Assembly (NCBI GenBank): GCA_020002185.1
Contig: CM034543.1
Location: 30,264,439-30,328,438 of the forward strand
From: Paraescarpia echinospica
Taxonomy: Eukaryota; Annelida; Polychaeta; Sabellida; Siboglinidae
Direction: 5' to 3'
Length of the DNA: 64,000 nt
Positions 1 to 10,646 of the stretch are shown in pieces (the stretch's first letter is position 1; every line of letters starts with the position of its first letter). A program made the position numbers and the translations under genes. The notes under the pieces were generated by a model. The model saw only the letters and a program-made list of their open reading frames with translations, had not been told where the DNA came from and did not search any database.

Positions 1-900
1 ATTCTGATTTCATTCCTATAAGTATTTAGTTATAGTGTAGTTAATTGATTGGTACGAGTTTTGAAGAAGCATGAAGCCTCCAACGAAAGGTTTTAGTTAG
101 ATATGTTTGTCGATAGCCCTAGCCATTTGCTCCGTGACGAGGAAGCCAACTCATTTGCCATGACAAGTGTCTTTGTGATGAGGCTGATCTTACAGTGAGA
201 AAATCATGCTTTTTATAGTCCATTCCAGACCAGATAAGCACTGTATACCTTAAATAGTTGCAGTTGTCCAAAATTGTGTTTTTTCTTCGAACATGTCTTC
301 ATGAAAACATGTAAATAGATGACTACGCTCTTCCTGCAGTGTGTTGGTTTTCCACGTTACGCGGAAGCAGATTTTTCTTGCGTCTTGGTTACGAAGCTGA
401 TTTTCGAGGTCAATCCCTGTTTTCGATCGCAGTTTTTCTTTTACTGACTCAATAAAACAGAACTCGTTTCTTATTCAGATTACCTTTTCATGTAAGCTGA
501 CCAGGGCCGATCTATTGAACTTTTTGACTGCTGGATTGTTATCTCACCCACGTAACAGAGACCCAGCTTTTTTTGCGACTTTCTTACGTAGCTGAACTTC
601 GGGAGGAAAATTTGTAATAAATCTACTTTTAACTGGAAGTGCTTTTTATTATGAGAAAGAAACCGACATTGGGATTAAAGTTTTTTTTTCTCCACAGACA
701 GTACACACTGTGATCCTTTAATACGTATATTGCAGCTACTTGTGAAAGTGCTCTCAGCTCCGTCACCGAGACACCAGCACGTTTCGATCTTGAGAGATTG
801 AAGGGAAACTGTGTTAACTTGATTTGCATGTTTTTTCTGAGCTGTAACTGATAAACATGTGATGTAACAGGATCAGTGATTTTGACAGGAGATCATGAGG
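1..900. repeat. Anonymous DNA with a faint ~200-bp periodicity
   Basis: No coding signal is visible. Similar stretches of the form 'tcc-gtnacg-ngga-n-cc ... ttcttacgnagctgatcttcg' recur near 142, 348, 547 and 757, about 200 bp apart. This suggests a very diverged tandem repeat. The match is by eye, only part of each unit aligns, and the call is tentative. Confidence 0.25.
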
Positions 901-1108
901 TCTATTTTTTACAACACCAACATTTCTGGCCTCCTATTTTTTAAGCCCCCTCTCCTGTGGCCCATCCTCGGCTAGACCTTCCTCCTGCGGCTCAGCCTCG
1001 GCCACCTCCTCCTCCTGTGGCCCAGCCTCAGCCAGTCCACCCTCTTGTGGACCTGCATCAGCCAGCTCCCAACCCAGCCAGAACCTCCTTCTGGAAATAC
1101 CTCTCAGG

Positions 1109-1356
1109 TTGGGAGCTTTATCAAGGTGGAGCTACAGGGGAGGAACAGGAAGGTGCAATTTTATGGCAAAATACTTCACATTGATTCAGAATCAAAGGAC
1201 TTAAAGGTGCTGTACTTGAAACAGCGTCCAGATTCAGGCATGTATGTCTGGGCCAATGAGGCCTGGCTCCCAGCTCACCACCCTGTGACTTGTGTCCCCT
1301 CCCACTCTTGCACCTGGTCGCGGGGTTGCGTTCATATTTTGAACAAGGTGTATTGA
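1109..1356 (+). CDS. Possible terminal exon or retrocopy fragment, unknown protein
   Basis: From a plausible splice acceptor (ctctcag at 1102-1108) the frame reads VGSFIKVELQGRNRKVQFYG and continues through KILHIDSESKDLKVLYLKQ to a TGA-less end at ...LNKVY and a stop near 1354. The alternating charged and hydrophobic pattern looks like a real small beta-rich domain of the kind seen at the C-terminus of some transposon-encoded and uncharacterised invertebrate proteins. A proline-rich segment (PPPPP, PQP) lies just upstream in another frame. An AATAAA signal follows at about 1464. It could be a last exon of a host gene, a retrocopy or a transposon gene tail. No splice donor partner is visible upstream. 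Confidence 0.4.
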
Positions 1357-1462
1357 ACACTCTGTGACAGTGTTTCACTAAAATGTCATATGCTGTGCCA
1401 TGTCAAATGCCATACGATTGGCATTAATTTGTTTCTTTTTTGTTTTGTTTTGTTTTTCTTTA

Positions 1463-1470
1463 CGAAATAA
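1463..1470 (+). promoter_or_regulatory. AATAAA polyadenylation signal
   Basis: The hexamer AATAAA follows the stop codon of the candidate exon by about 110 bp and lies after a T-rich 3' UTR-like stretch. It fits as the poly(A) signal of that exon if the exon is real. Confidence 0.35.
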
Positions 1471-1479
1471 ACGAAGCTT

Positions 1480-2380
1480 GATTACATTCATATTGCAACC
1501 ATTTGTTAGTTTTTTATTTGTATTGTCTGTCACCTGTTGTCTGACGTTAGTATGTGGTGTCCATGTTACACGGCTGATACAAATTTATAAACAAGTGGCA
1601 GTTCTTTAAAATTTATGAGTAATCATCTCACATCTTTTGTGGGCATTCTTTGCTCTTTTATGTAGCTAATAATGCTGTCGCTATGCTGATAAACTTCATT
1701 CTTGTTGGACAAAATAGAAGTGTGTGAAAAAAAATTCTGATCGCTACGAACCAGTTCGTGAATAATGCATGAAATATGAATTCTAGACACTGCCTCAATG
1801 TAACAGAATATTTGTATGCCGTTTTTAGAGGTTACTAAAAAATATCCTTGAAATTTAATAGACTGGGGTTCTCTTCAAGCTGTTTGTAAGAAACATTTCG
1901 TGTCCATGTTACACGGCCAAATTTCGTCATGGCCAACAACTTTCAAGTTTCTACTGCCAATATACTTTCCTGACTTATCTTTTTTCCTGCAGAACTACTT
2001 TCTATGACCATGTGTCTTTAAAAAAAAGCATTTCAAATGTTTTGGAGCAGTTTTATGTTTGGACCCCAGTGTCACACTTTGGGGCCCAGTTTCAGAGAAC
2101 GACCCATATGTAGAAATTGGGTCATCAGGGCATCCATGGACGGCAGTAGGTTGCACACGTAGGGGGTAATGGGGAACTCATCCATTTTTACTATCTTTCA
2201 GGTATTTAAGGCACTAACTGTAGTGTGTATGTCCCTTCTACCTGGTGCCTACCCCAGGTGAAGTAAGATCCCACACACATGTCTATCCTTTGTTGTGGAT
2301 TCACTGGCTCTAGCATGAGTTGCACCATTCCCATGTGGCCAAGATCACCTGTTATATATGAAGGGCATCAGAGCAAAATG
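1480..2380. other. Unassigned spacer
   Basis: No convincing coding or RNA feature. An 18-bp word, gtgtccatgttacacggc, occurs twice (about 1558 and 1900). The rest is anonymous AT-rich DNA. Confidence 0.4.
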
Positions 2381-2384
2381 CAGT

Positions 2385-2800
2385 AAAAGCCATTTCTGAA
2401 ATTTCGCCCAGATAAGAAACAGATTTATTTATCCGCTTCTTAAGTTATTGCCATCTCTAATTTATAACAAAACGTGACAAATCCCTGTTACACAACATGT
2501 ATCAGTGTTTGTTTTTAAAACGCGATAAATGCCATACGTTCAAATTGTTTCACCGAAACGTGACATATCCATTATGAGCACCACCTTGCCACTCTTCCCA
2601 CTATGGGCAGTTACGGTGCTCATTGCGTGTTTTAGCAAAAAAGACATGGATATAATGCACTTTGATGGAAAAAATGTAATATCACATTTTGTACAACAAA
2701 TCTGCAAAAAACATTTCAGCCTACCATTCTGTTTAATGTTGGACTGCTAATATATTCCAACTTCAAGTACACGTCTTATTTGAACAATGAGTGGGAAAGA
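2385..2800. repeat. Foldback-type repeat, copy 1
   Basis: This segment is an imperfect long palindrome centred near 2598. ATGAGCACC at 2574-2582 pairs with GGTGCTCAT at 2615-2623. The pairing continues outward with interruptions (…AAACGTGAC… against …GCGTGTTTT…). The whole block aligns at moderate identity with 10860-11300, which is also palindromic, so it is a dispersed element rather than a chance hairpin. No ORF inside looks coding. Confidence 0.6.
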
Positions 2801-2849
2801 CACCCTACAAGCCAGGGGTAGTGATCATACATACACTACATTTGGCAAC

Positions 2850-3015
2850 TATCCTATGCAAAGTGCGGGAGTTTCCTGAATCAGTTCTACGGCCGTTCTT
2901 TGTACTGTAAGAATCTGTCTCCACCGGTCTTGCTGTAGGAACCATGAAACTGTCATGATGCGTAAAGGCCCTCGTTTTACACCAAAGAGCAGTAAAATGT
3001 TACAGGAAATCCCAA
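2850..3015 (+). pseudogene. Decayed fragment of the 10200-10646 ORF family
   Basis: Translation around 2900-2960 gives FVL*ESVSTGLAVGTMKLS, which matches FVLQVFVSIGLTVRTMKMS near the C-terminus of the ORF at 10200-10646. The DNA also aligns over about 140 bp. This copy has stop codons and keeps only the 3' part. It follows the foldback repeat here, whereas in the other copy the ORF precedes it. Confidence 0.5.
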
Positions 3016-3021
3016 TATTCA

Positions 3022-3477
3022 AGCATCATTCAAGCACCACCTTGCATCATTCAAGCACCAATCTGCACCATTCAAGCACCAGCCTGCATCATGCAAGCAC
3101 CAGCCTGCACCATTCAAGCACCAGCCTGCATCATGCAAGCACAAGCCTGCACCATTCAAGCACCAGCCTGCATCATCCAAGCACCAATCTGCATCATTCA
3201 AGCACCAGCCTGCATCATTCAAGCACTAATCTGCATCATTCAAGCACCAGTCTGCATCATTCAAGCACCAGTCTGCATCATTCAAGCACGAATCTGCATC
3301 ATTCAAGCACCAGTATGCATCATTCAAGCACCAGTCTGCATCATTCAAGCACCAATCTGCATAATTCAAGCCCTAACCTGCACCATGCAAGCATCAACCT
3401 GCATCATGCAAGCACCATCTGCATCATGCAAGCACCAACCTGCATCATGCAAGCACTATCTGCATCATGCAAGCCTT
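3022..3477. repeat. 21-bp minisatellite, ~21 copies
   Basis: Consensus unit catcattcaagcaccagtct plus g, 21 bp, with variants (catgcaagc, cagc/caatc). The period is a multiple of three and lacks stops, so several frames stay open on both strands and translate as HHSSTSL, CIIQAPV or LNDAGWC repeats. I read this as an artefact of the period rather than a gene. Confidence 0.9.
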
Positions 3478-3544
3478 CCAGTTTCTAACCTTGCCATGAT
3501 TAAACTCACTAATCCTTGTCTGTCCCTGGATGCAAGCATATAAT

Positions 3545-3830
3545 CACATCATATGGCACGTTACAAAACTATAAAAACAGCCTCATATAAATAGTGAAGG
3601 AAATCTGCTTACCATTGCTAAAGTAGTCTACACGCATCACGTTCTGCTAATAGACCCTGGCTGTTACGAATACTCTGTCTGTGCATGCTGCTTAAAATAT
3701 GAAAGCCCCAACATGGTGATGTGCAGTGTGAATCACAAAAGAAAGTGACAGTGAAATTGATCAGTCGACTGTGAGAGTATCAACACCAGCTGATAAAGAG
3801 GAAGTAATGGTCGAACTGAACGGCACCTAA
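3545..3830. other. Unassigned spacer
   Basis: Nothing recognisable between the minisatellite and the CA-rich microsatellite. Confidence 0.4.
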
Positions 3831-3837
3831 CCAGGAA

Positions 3838-3893
3838 AGCATTCACACGCACACACACATGCACGCACGTGCACATGCACGCACAGGCATATA
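3838..3893. repeat. CA/CACG-rich microsatellite
   Basis: Alternating purine-pyrimidine run (cacgcacacacacatgcacgcacgtgcacatgcacgcacag), a degenerate CA repeat with Z-DNA-prone GCAC steps. Confidence 0.8.
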
Positions 3894-4068
3894 ATAATGT
3901 GGTGCCCATAAGCATCATCTGCTGCTGTAATTGGTGCTCGTAATCTGACAACTGCAATTTCAGCAGTGAGTTTATGACACCTGGTGGGTGGCGGCTGATC
4001 TGCCCACTCAGTCATTATGACAGCTCCAGGTAGACTCTGTTGAACACTTGGGCTGGCTTCTGCAAGTG

Positions 4069-4358
4069 GTCTGGGGGTTGTTTGTGGGGGTGGTCTGGAT
4101 TGTTGTCTGGGGGTTTGTCCGTGGGGGTGGTCTGTGTGATTGTCTGTGGGGGATGGTGTGGGGCTGTGGTCTGGGGTTGTCTGTGGGTGGTGGTCTGTGG
4201 GGTTGTCTGGGGGGCTGTCTGTGGGGTTGTCTGTGGGGGATGGTGTGGGGCTGTGGTCTGGGGTTGTCTGTGGGTGGTGGTCTGTGGGGTTGTCTGGGGG
4301 GCTGTCTGTGGGGTTGTTTGTGGGGGTGGTCTGTGGGGGTGGTCTCTGGGGATGGTCA
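4069..4358. repeat. G/T-rich minisatellite with exact 87-bp duplication
   Basis: The + strand is made of TCTGTGGGG/TCTGGGG words. An 87-bp higher-order unit starting tgtctgtgggggatggtg at 4141 repeats essentially exactly at 4228, then breaks into related words to about 4358. Runs of four to six G on one strand could form G-quadruplexes. The 87-bp period is a multiple of three, which explains the long open frames on both strands (Pro/Thr/Gln-rich or Gly/Val/Trp-rich). Confidence 0.85.
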
Positions 4359-4469
4359 TGGAGTAGTTTCAAAGTGACTCGATGTTAGGGAGAGGGAAAC
4401 ATTGAGGAGAGAGTGAGAGGAGGGTGGGGTAGGAAGGGAGGGAAGTAGCAAGAGAGTGGACAAGTGTCA

Positions 4470-4680
4470 CAGTGAGTGAGACTCACTGTGAGTGCATGAG
4501 TGAGTCAGATAGCGGGTGAACGAGACAGCGAATGCATGAGTGAGTGTGAAAATGAATAAGACATTGAGTGAGTGAGTGAGTGAGTGAGTGAGTGAGTGAG
4601 TGAGTGAGTGAGTGAGTGAGTGAGTGAGTGAGTGAGTGAGTGAGTGAGTGAGTGAGTGAGTGAGTGAGCGAGCGAGTTAG
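4470..4680. repeat. (GAGT)n microsatellite
   Basis: A perfect (GAGT) run of about 25 units spans 4566-4668. It is flanked by degenerate GAGT/GTGA words from about 4470 to 4680. Confidence 0.95.
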
Positions 4681-5220
4681 TGGTAGGGTGGGTGGTGAGT
4701 AACTAAACTAGTTGTTGGGTGAGTGTGTGACTTAAAGTTTATGAGCGAGTGATTGGCAGGTGAGAGACACAGGTGAGCAGGACAGTAAGCTCTTGACACA
4801 CCTCCATTGTAAGAAACAACGCATAAATTGTGTCTTGAGACCAGTCTCCACAAAGAAAGTCAAACTGCTTTACATTTTTGACAATTAGGCCAGACTTTTT
4901 ATTACATGTTTTACGGGCCCGCTGACATTAATTTCCTGGATCTAGAATAAAAATAAAATTCATAATGTTCATTTTTATTGCTGCTGATGTAATTATTTAT
5001 TAACTGAACGTGTTAAATCATCAATAAAATATCTTGCTATTCATGAGAGAAAAAGCTCTGCTACTTACTGTATGGGCTTTGAATCGAACAGTTTTGGCCA
5101 TGTGACCTTTTAACAATGGTAGTTACCGTGCACGCATGCTTTTCTTTGAATATGACGTTAACAACTAGTACATTAAACATTGTCACCCCTGCTCGAAATA
5201 ATAACATATCAGCTGTACAC
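4680..5220. other. Unassigned spacer
   Basis: Anonymous AT-rich DNA with no coding or structural signal that I can support. Confidence 0.4.
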
Positions 5221-5221
5221 T

Positions 5222-5644
5222 GCGACCGGCGTCGCCCGATTGCAAAATAAATGACAAGAAACCAACACGTTTACCAACTGAGCTCGTGGCACCGACAGAA
5301 ATTCACCGACTGATTTAAGTTGTTATAATAAATTGTACAACTCCTCCTTCATACATCGATATTCTAGTGATATTATGAGATTATGTACGTTACTTTCTGT
5401 AGCTGGATACAATATATGTTTGTTATTTATGTCTATTGGTGTAGATTCTCTCCTGTTGGTTGCATTCGATATAATTATTCTGAAAACGAGCCCAAGCTCG
5501 GCGAAACCTAGTCGACTTGTAGGCTCATTTGCATTCATTGTTTTGAATAAAATGTGATTCATGTGGAGCCGTAAGATAACTGCTTGTTCCTCTATGATGA
5601 CTACTGTTTGTATTACATCGGAATATTGCACAATAACTCATTCT
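5222..5644 (-). mobile_element. tRNA-containing dispersed repeat, copy A, left part
   Basis: Aligns at high identity with 42468-42890. Near 5225-5295 the minus strand has a tRNA-like stretch with A-box GAGCTCAGTTGGTA and a degraded B-box (GCCGGTCGCA). Homology to the other copy stops abruptly at 5644 and resumes at 7251, so the element is split by the LINE between. The minus-strand frame beginning MSYCAIFRCN is shared with copy B, with one stop here. Confidence 0.75.
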
Positions 5645-7250
5645 AAGTATACGTGCACTAATTATAGGCCTATTTCACTATTACCACAATTCTAAAAAAT
5701 ATTAGAAAAATTGTTCAGTTCTCGTTTAGATAGCTTTATTACTAAACACAAACTAATAAACCCAAGCCAATATGGATTTCAACAAAATATGTCAACATGT
5801 CGAGCACTAATATATCTTGTTGATGCAATAACCCAATCATTGGATGCCAAAAAATATGCTATTGGTGTTTTTATTGATTTAAAAAAGTAATTTTACACTG
5901 TCAATCACAAACTGTTATGTAAAAAATTGAATTTCTTGGTATCCGTGGTGTGGCATTTAACTGGTTAAATAGTTATCTAGAAAACAGAAAACAATTTGTG
6001 TCCATTGACAAATGTAATTCTGCTGTGTGCAATATTTCATGTGGCGTCCTACAGGGTTCGATCTTGGGCCCCAAATTATTCATTCAATATGTTAATGATA
6101 TGTGTAACATATCTAATCTAGTAAAATACATTCTCTTTGCAGACGATACTAATATCTTTTGTGCAAATAGTAACATCAATAAACTAAACGAAACAGTATG
6201 TAACATACTGGACCAAATGCATACATGGTTTGCAGTAAATAATTTAACTCTGAATACATCTAAAACCAATTATGTTATTTGAAAATTATATGCTCAACAA
6301 AGAAGTTAATATAAAAATATGAAATGTTAATATTAAAAGAGTAAGGGTCATCAAGTTTTTGGGTGTGTTTATTGATGATCTACTAAATTGGAAAGCTCAT
6401 AAAATATGTGCAATCAAAGCTTTCAAAAAGTACTGCTATAATGCATATATGCAGTCATCTACTTGATAGAAATAGTAGACGTATTCTATACAGTTCTCTC
6501 TTTTTGCCGTATTTAAATTACTGTGCAGAGATATGGGGAATCGCATACCCATCAAATACTAACTGTATTTTCTTATTACAAAAAAGAGTACGGTAATCCG
6601 CATTATATTTGGTGCAAGACGGTTGGATCATACAAACTCACTTTTCCAACGATTACATGTTCTAAAATGTCCAGATATCATAGAACTGAAAACATCATTA
6701 TTTATGTACAAAGCTTACTACAGCTGTTTGCCATAAAATATTCAGTGTTTGTTTAATAGATGAGAAATAGCATATTAAATGCGAGCTAATCATGACTTAG
6801 AACGACAGAGAGTCTGTTCTACCATGCGATACCTTTTATTTGAGAAATATATGGTTGTAGAAATCTAAACAAGATCATACACAAATATAATCATGCCATT
6901 GAGGAAACTACAATATGTGTAAAGATGTGTACTTATCACATACTCCATTACATGTTTTCAATTATTGTAGCTAGATGGTTAGATGAATAGTAAATTTGAT
7001 TAATATAATATTGATGTCTCAACATACATGTACGTATGTATGTGTGTATATGAATGTATATGTGTGTATACATACAGGTATATAATTATGTATAAATATA
7101 TGTCAGGGGTAAATTTACACAAAAGTCAATGACTTCGTATTTATTCCCTTCAAACATTGTATATTCTCATTTGTATTATAGTTAAACTTGTTTGGTTGTC
7201 TTGTTTATATATTGTTATCAATATTCTGAATAAACGTTAATTCATTCATT
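5645..7250 (+). mobile_element. 5'-truncated CR1/L2-like LINE with RT remnant and ATTC tail
   Basis: Reverse transcriptase blocks run in order: NYRPISLLPQF (about 5660), ..INPSQYGFQQNMST, AIGVFIDLKK (about 5860), a frameshift, then GIRGVAFNWLNSYLENRKQF, GVLQGSILGPKLF (P changed to L in GVPQGS) and FADDTNIF at about 6140, which keeps the YADD-type catalytic pair. The frame ends at 6282. The downstream thumb region (LPYLNYCAEIWG) is in a shifted frame. The 3' UTR has a TG/TA microsatellite and ends aataaacgttaattcattcattc. It is inserted in the tRNA-containing repeat with the host word CATTCT on both sides. The clade is judged from motif style only. Confidence 0.85.
5950..6282 (+). pseudogene. 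RT palm fragment with FADD motif
   Basis: This 110-residue open frame holds RT domains 4-5: NWLNSYLENRKQF, CGVLQGSILGPKLF and FADDTNIFCAN, then the helix TWFAVNNLTLNTSKTNYVI. It lacks the fingers, which lie upstream in other frames, so it cannot encode an active enzyme. Confidence 0.85.
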
Positions 7251-7510
7251 CATTCTGATGCTCGTTTCGACTCAAAAGCTATCCTTCTAAACATGCTTTG
7301 AATGCATGGAAAGGGTCGGCCTGATGCAAGTGTGGGTCATATATGTGACATCATGATACCACGTGATCGCCTAGCTCATTAAATTTTTCTGTATTTTGTA
7401 ATGTTCTCGAACGTTACATACAATGTTAAACTTTCTGTACACATGGAAAACGGATTTTAGCTAATGCCTTGTTTTTATTTCCTTTAATTAACAAGCTTGC
7501 CAGCTAAGGC
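7251..7510 (-). mobile_element. tRNA-containing dispersed repeat, copy A, right part
   Basis: Continues the alignment with copy B from 42885 to about 43190. It opens with cattctgatgctcgtttcgac, the same word that follows the insertion point in the unsplit copy. Identity falls after about 7370, but shared words (tttttatttcctttaat, agctaagg) continue to about 7510. Confidence 0.7.
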
Positions 7511-7514
7511 CCCT

Positions 7515-8295
7515 ATACTTGGAACTACAATGGGCCCAGCAGTGAACCTAGGGGTCAGTGTGTCCCTGAACCACCGGCAAATTCGATGCGTGTTTACGAT
7601 TGAACCTGATCTTATTCGTATGGAATAGATATGCCTTTACTGATTGCATGATACTGTTATTGGCAGAGCAGTGTTTTTCAAATGCATCATAGTTAATCCA
7701 CAGTCAAAACAATATCACCAACATCTGGTTCAAGGTGGGATGCTGAAAGGCAATTTTGTGCCAGTTTTTCTCTGAATTAAGATACATTAAAAGTCAATGA
7801 TCCCTACTTGGTGTCTATGCCCAGAGAAGTGAATGATCTCATGCAGATACAAAGAACAAACTGTTGTCACTGGTCACAAACCAATCGTATCGATATAAAA
7901 AACCTAAACGTGGACTATTGCTGTTGCACAAAAAACTGCTCCTAGCTAAGCGGAGTATTACTGAAGTACCACGACTCAACGAGTGCCTTGTCTTTGTGGA
8001 GATTAGTACTACATAAGACCAGAGATTATAATTAACCATACCGTCTGCAGCTTTTGTAATGACCTGTAGGAGCTGTGTTTAAACCTAAAGCTAGTGGCAT
8101 ACCTGTCATTTCATAAGAAATGGGTACAACTTATTGTCTCATCTAGTACAAGGTGTATGGGACAGGAAGTATGAAATGAGTGTTTCATGGGCGAAACATT
8201 AAAGTTATCTACATGGTGTCTATGCCAGAGCAAGTAAAAAATCCCACACAGGGAGTAACTACTATTATAAATTTCACCTGTCCTGGATATACTCA
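7515..8295. other. Unassigned spacer with one hairpin
   Basis: No gene seen. TCATTTCATA (8106-8115) and TATGAAATGA (8170-8179) form a perfect 10-bp inverted pair. The phrase 'tggtgtctatgcccagag-aagt' recurs near 7810 and 8215, suggesting an old duplicated repeat. Confidence 0.35.
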
Positions 8296-8297
8296 TG

Positions 8298-8575
8298 GTA
8301 AAGATAAAAAGATAAGTTCTTATATAGTGCAGTATCCAGTCTTAGAACTGCTCAAAGCACTTTACATTTTATTCTCTGTCAGAACTGTTCAATCGAACAA
8401 CATATTAACTCCTCTGCTAAACATTCAGCCATGCAGCAATAAATGCATGAAGACTATTCATATACCACTGTCTATAGCCAGGTACTCTTTCATACTGCAT
8501 GAACTGGAGCAATGTAGAGTGAATGAACTTGCCCAAGGTTCGAAACAGCAGCACAGCTGACATAGGGTTCTAGAA
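8298..8575 (-). mobile_element. tRNA-SINE family copy
   Basis: On the + strand the element reads tail first (aagttcttatatagtgcag), then body words 'gctcaaagcactttac', 'cattcagccatgcagcaat', 'ccactgtctatagccaggtact' and 'gaacttgcccaaggttcga'. The tRNA-like head at the right end is degraded. The same words occur in about a dozen places in this window; see the full copies at 49755-50088 and 53786-54120. Confidence 0.8.
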
Positions 8576-8639
8576 ACACCCTCACCCTGACCAATATGTG
8601 ATTTGGGACATGCAATTTTGTGTCATCCAAAATGTATTC

Positions 8640-8770
8640 CAAGACCAGTTATCTGATTTAACTGCTGTGACAGTGATGGTTGCCAAGCCAGAGACCAGTC
8701 TGCCAGTCTTAAGACTGGCAGATAACTGGCCAAATTTGGTAATTACAACTGATAAGACTGGTGGAATTTA
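8640..8770. repeat. Palindrome-rich segment
   Basis: A perfect 24-bp palindrome at 8699-8722 is centred on CCAGTCTTAAGACTGG. A second inverted pair, CCAGTTATCTG (8645-8655) with CAGATAACTGG (8719-8729), surrounds it. CCAAATTTGG follows at 8729-8738. It may be a foldback MITE remnant. Confidence 0.6.
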
Positions 8771-8779
8771 GAGAGGGCC

Positions 8780-9075
8780 AGCTGGCTACTAGAGAACAGG
8801 CACAACTAATAGTGAAACAATTCAAATGGATCAGTATTAATTAAATAAATGGCTCAAATAATGCACATTTGTCATTGCAAAAAATTAAACTGGCCAATAA
8901 TGGCTGTGATTGACATGAAAGGCATTCACATATTAAAAGGTACAATTTTGATTCATTCAAGACAGGCACAAATTATTTCTGATTAAGGGCCTGTTACCAA
9001 GACATTACCCTCCATGCTGCCCAGTTTCATCGTCACAAGCCAGAGGTGGTGACTATACACTACCCTGGCAGCATA
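8780..9075. other. Unassigned spacer
   Basis: No recognisable feature. Confidence 0.35.
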
Positions 9076-9080
9076 CACTA

Positions 9081-9290
9081 ATGCAGAGACCCGTCACCCC
9101 TTCATTTGGATGGGCTGAGTCAGTTGGGAGCGGGTAAGAATTGTGTCAACCCATCATTTTGACGGGTAATAAATTAAGTTTTTTTTGACGGCCAAGATGG
9201 AGAGACCCGTCACCCCGATATTCGGACACGGATTGAATCAGTCAGAAGTGGGTAAGAATTTTGACTGATGGGTACAAACCCGTAACTGTG
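9081..9290. repeat. Two-copy ~123-bp tandem repeat
   Basis: The block starting agacccgtcacccc at about 9081 and ending gacgggtaa recurs from about 9204 (agacccgtcaccccgatattcgg ... gtgggtaagaatt). The two copies are diverged and ACCCGTCA/TGACGGGT words form small inverted pairs. Confidence 0.55.
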
Positions 9291-9299
9291 TAATGACCC

Positions 9300-10199
9300 A
9301 CCCTACGCTATATACGATGGGCTGTGTGATGGGCGATGCACGCACAGAGCCTTTCTCTGACGTTGACACAGCCTTCACTGGGCAGTTCCTGGAAATACTC
9401 TGCGGCACGCATGTGTACAGTTTGTCGCATGGATATTCAAATGGATACTGTTTTAATGCAACAGCGTAGATACATTTATATGGGACAAGGCTCCTTGGTA
9501 ATGTAATGGAGTTATGACTAGGAATCGTGACTAGTTTTGCTGTTAAGTAACAAGGCAGGTATGAGTTTGTATAAAATATAATGGCGTATTGTTAATTACT
9601 GCGGTCAGTGAAACATTGCCACTACAAAGACTTGTGTTGGCACAGTTGTGGGAAAATTTCCGGGCGGTAACATACATTCTCAACGTTCAACAAAACATAC
9701 ATTATTACTAACTGGTGGTTTGGTAGTCATCACACTTTTGGACATATAAATCACAATGATAGTGGAAGATATTACTTGTTTAATGTTGTATTAGATGAAT
9801 TAAAATTTATTTTTAATTAATTAATTTAATAAATTTTAAAAAGATTCCAAAGATTCTGACACGATTTGTTGTCGGGATGTAAAGTACCTGAAAATAACCC
9901 TATTTCACACTTTGTTAACGTGGTGTTAACTTCGCCTGCTAAAACTGTTTTGTAACATGCGATTCAGCCAAAATTACGACGGCATCGTTTTAGCTGAATT
10001 TACAGACGATTTCCTTATTTAGCATTCGTGTGCTGGCCTGTTATTCTCCATATGCAAATACAAGTAATCGGGAGCGTTCAGGGTTTTGGTGCTCAATATA
10101 CTGAACGCACGTGCTTCGTTATTTCCCTAGAGGGGTCCAGTTAATTGAAAGCATGTGACACTATCAATTGAAACTGTAATATAGCTTCTTTTTTTTGCC
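9300..10199. other. Unassigned spacer with AT-rich hairpin
   Basis: AAAATTTATT (9802-9811) and AATAAATTTT (9828-9837) form a 10-bp perfect hairpin around TTTAATTAATTAATTT. No coding signal is seen. The last 100 bp lead into the ORF at 10200 and could hold its promoter, but I see no defined core element. Confidence 0.35.
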
Positions 10200-10646
10200 A
10201 TGCCGCCGCCGTCGAAGAAATGTCGAAATTACATTATGCGTTTGTTCAAATCAGAACCAATAAAAATTATGGTGACTGCCATCGTTCACTGGGAAGACCA
10301 TGGCTTGGACAGAGTAGAGGCTGCGTTTGGAGTTTTTCATGCCGCCACTGCAATATCGTGCCTAAGGGTTAAGGTTTTTATGGCGCACCTGTCGACTGCA
10401 AACTATTTGGACGGGTACAATTTCCGGGTACATGATGCATGGCGCTGTCAGGACAGGCACAAATATTATCCTGCATTAGTCCCTGCTGAATTAGTTTCAC
10501 AGCTATACTTTGTCCTACAAGTATTTGTATCTATCGGTCTTACTGTGAGAACTATGAAAATGTCACTATGCACAAATGCACCTCACACAGTTGTTATGGG
10601 AAATCTTGAAACAATTACCCATTCAACCGTTCTCACCAGTATCTGA
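10200..10646 (+). CDS. Hypothetical 148-residue ORF, possibly transposon-linked
   Basis: ATG in a fair context (tttgccATGc) opens MPPPSKKCRNYIMRLFKSEP, a basic start followed by a mixed helical region rich in V, A, F and W, and ending TITHSTVLTSI. There is no signal peptide or membrane segment. I do not recognise the family. Its C-terminal 40 residues recur in decayed form at 2850-2990, so it belongs to a repeat family. It lies 1.2 kb upstream of the transposase pseudogene on the same strand, with a foldback repeat between, so it may be a first exon or accessory ORF of that element. Confidence 0.45.
   Translation: MPPPSKKCRNYIMRLFKSEPIKIMVTAIVHWEDHGLDRVEAAFGVFHAATAISCLRVKVFMAHLSTANYLDGYNFRVHDAWRCQDRHKYYPALVPAELVSQLYFVLQVFVSIGLTVRTMKMSLCTNAPHTVVMGNLETITHSTVLTSI

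Noticed and set aside
2955..3488. 177-codon HHSSTSL-repeat protein
   Set aside because: The open frame spans a 21-bp minisatellite. Other frames on both strands are equally open, so openness is not evidence of coding.
3827..4388. Pro/Thr/Gln-rich (minus) or Gly/Val/Trp-rich (plus) frames
   Set aside because: All arise from the 87-bp G-rich repeat; multiple frames are open at once.
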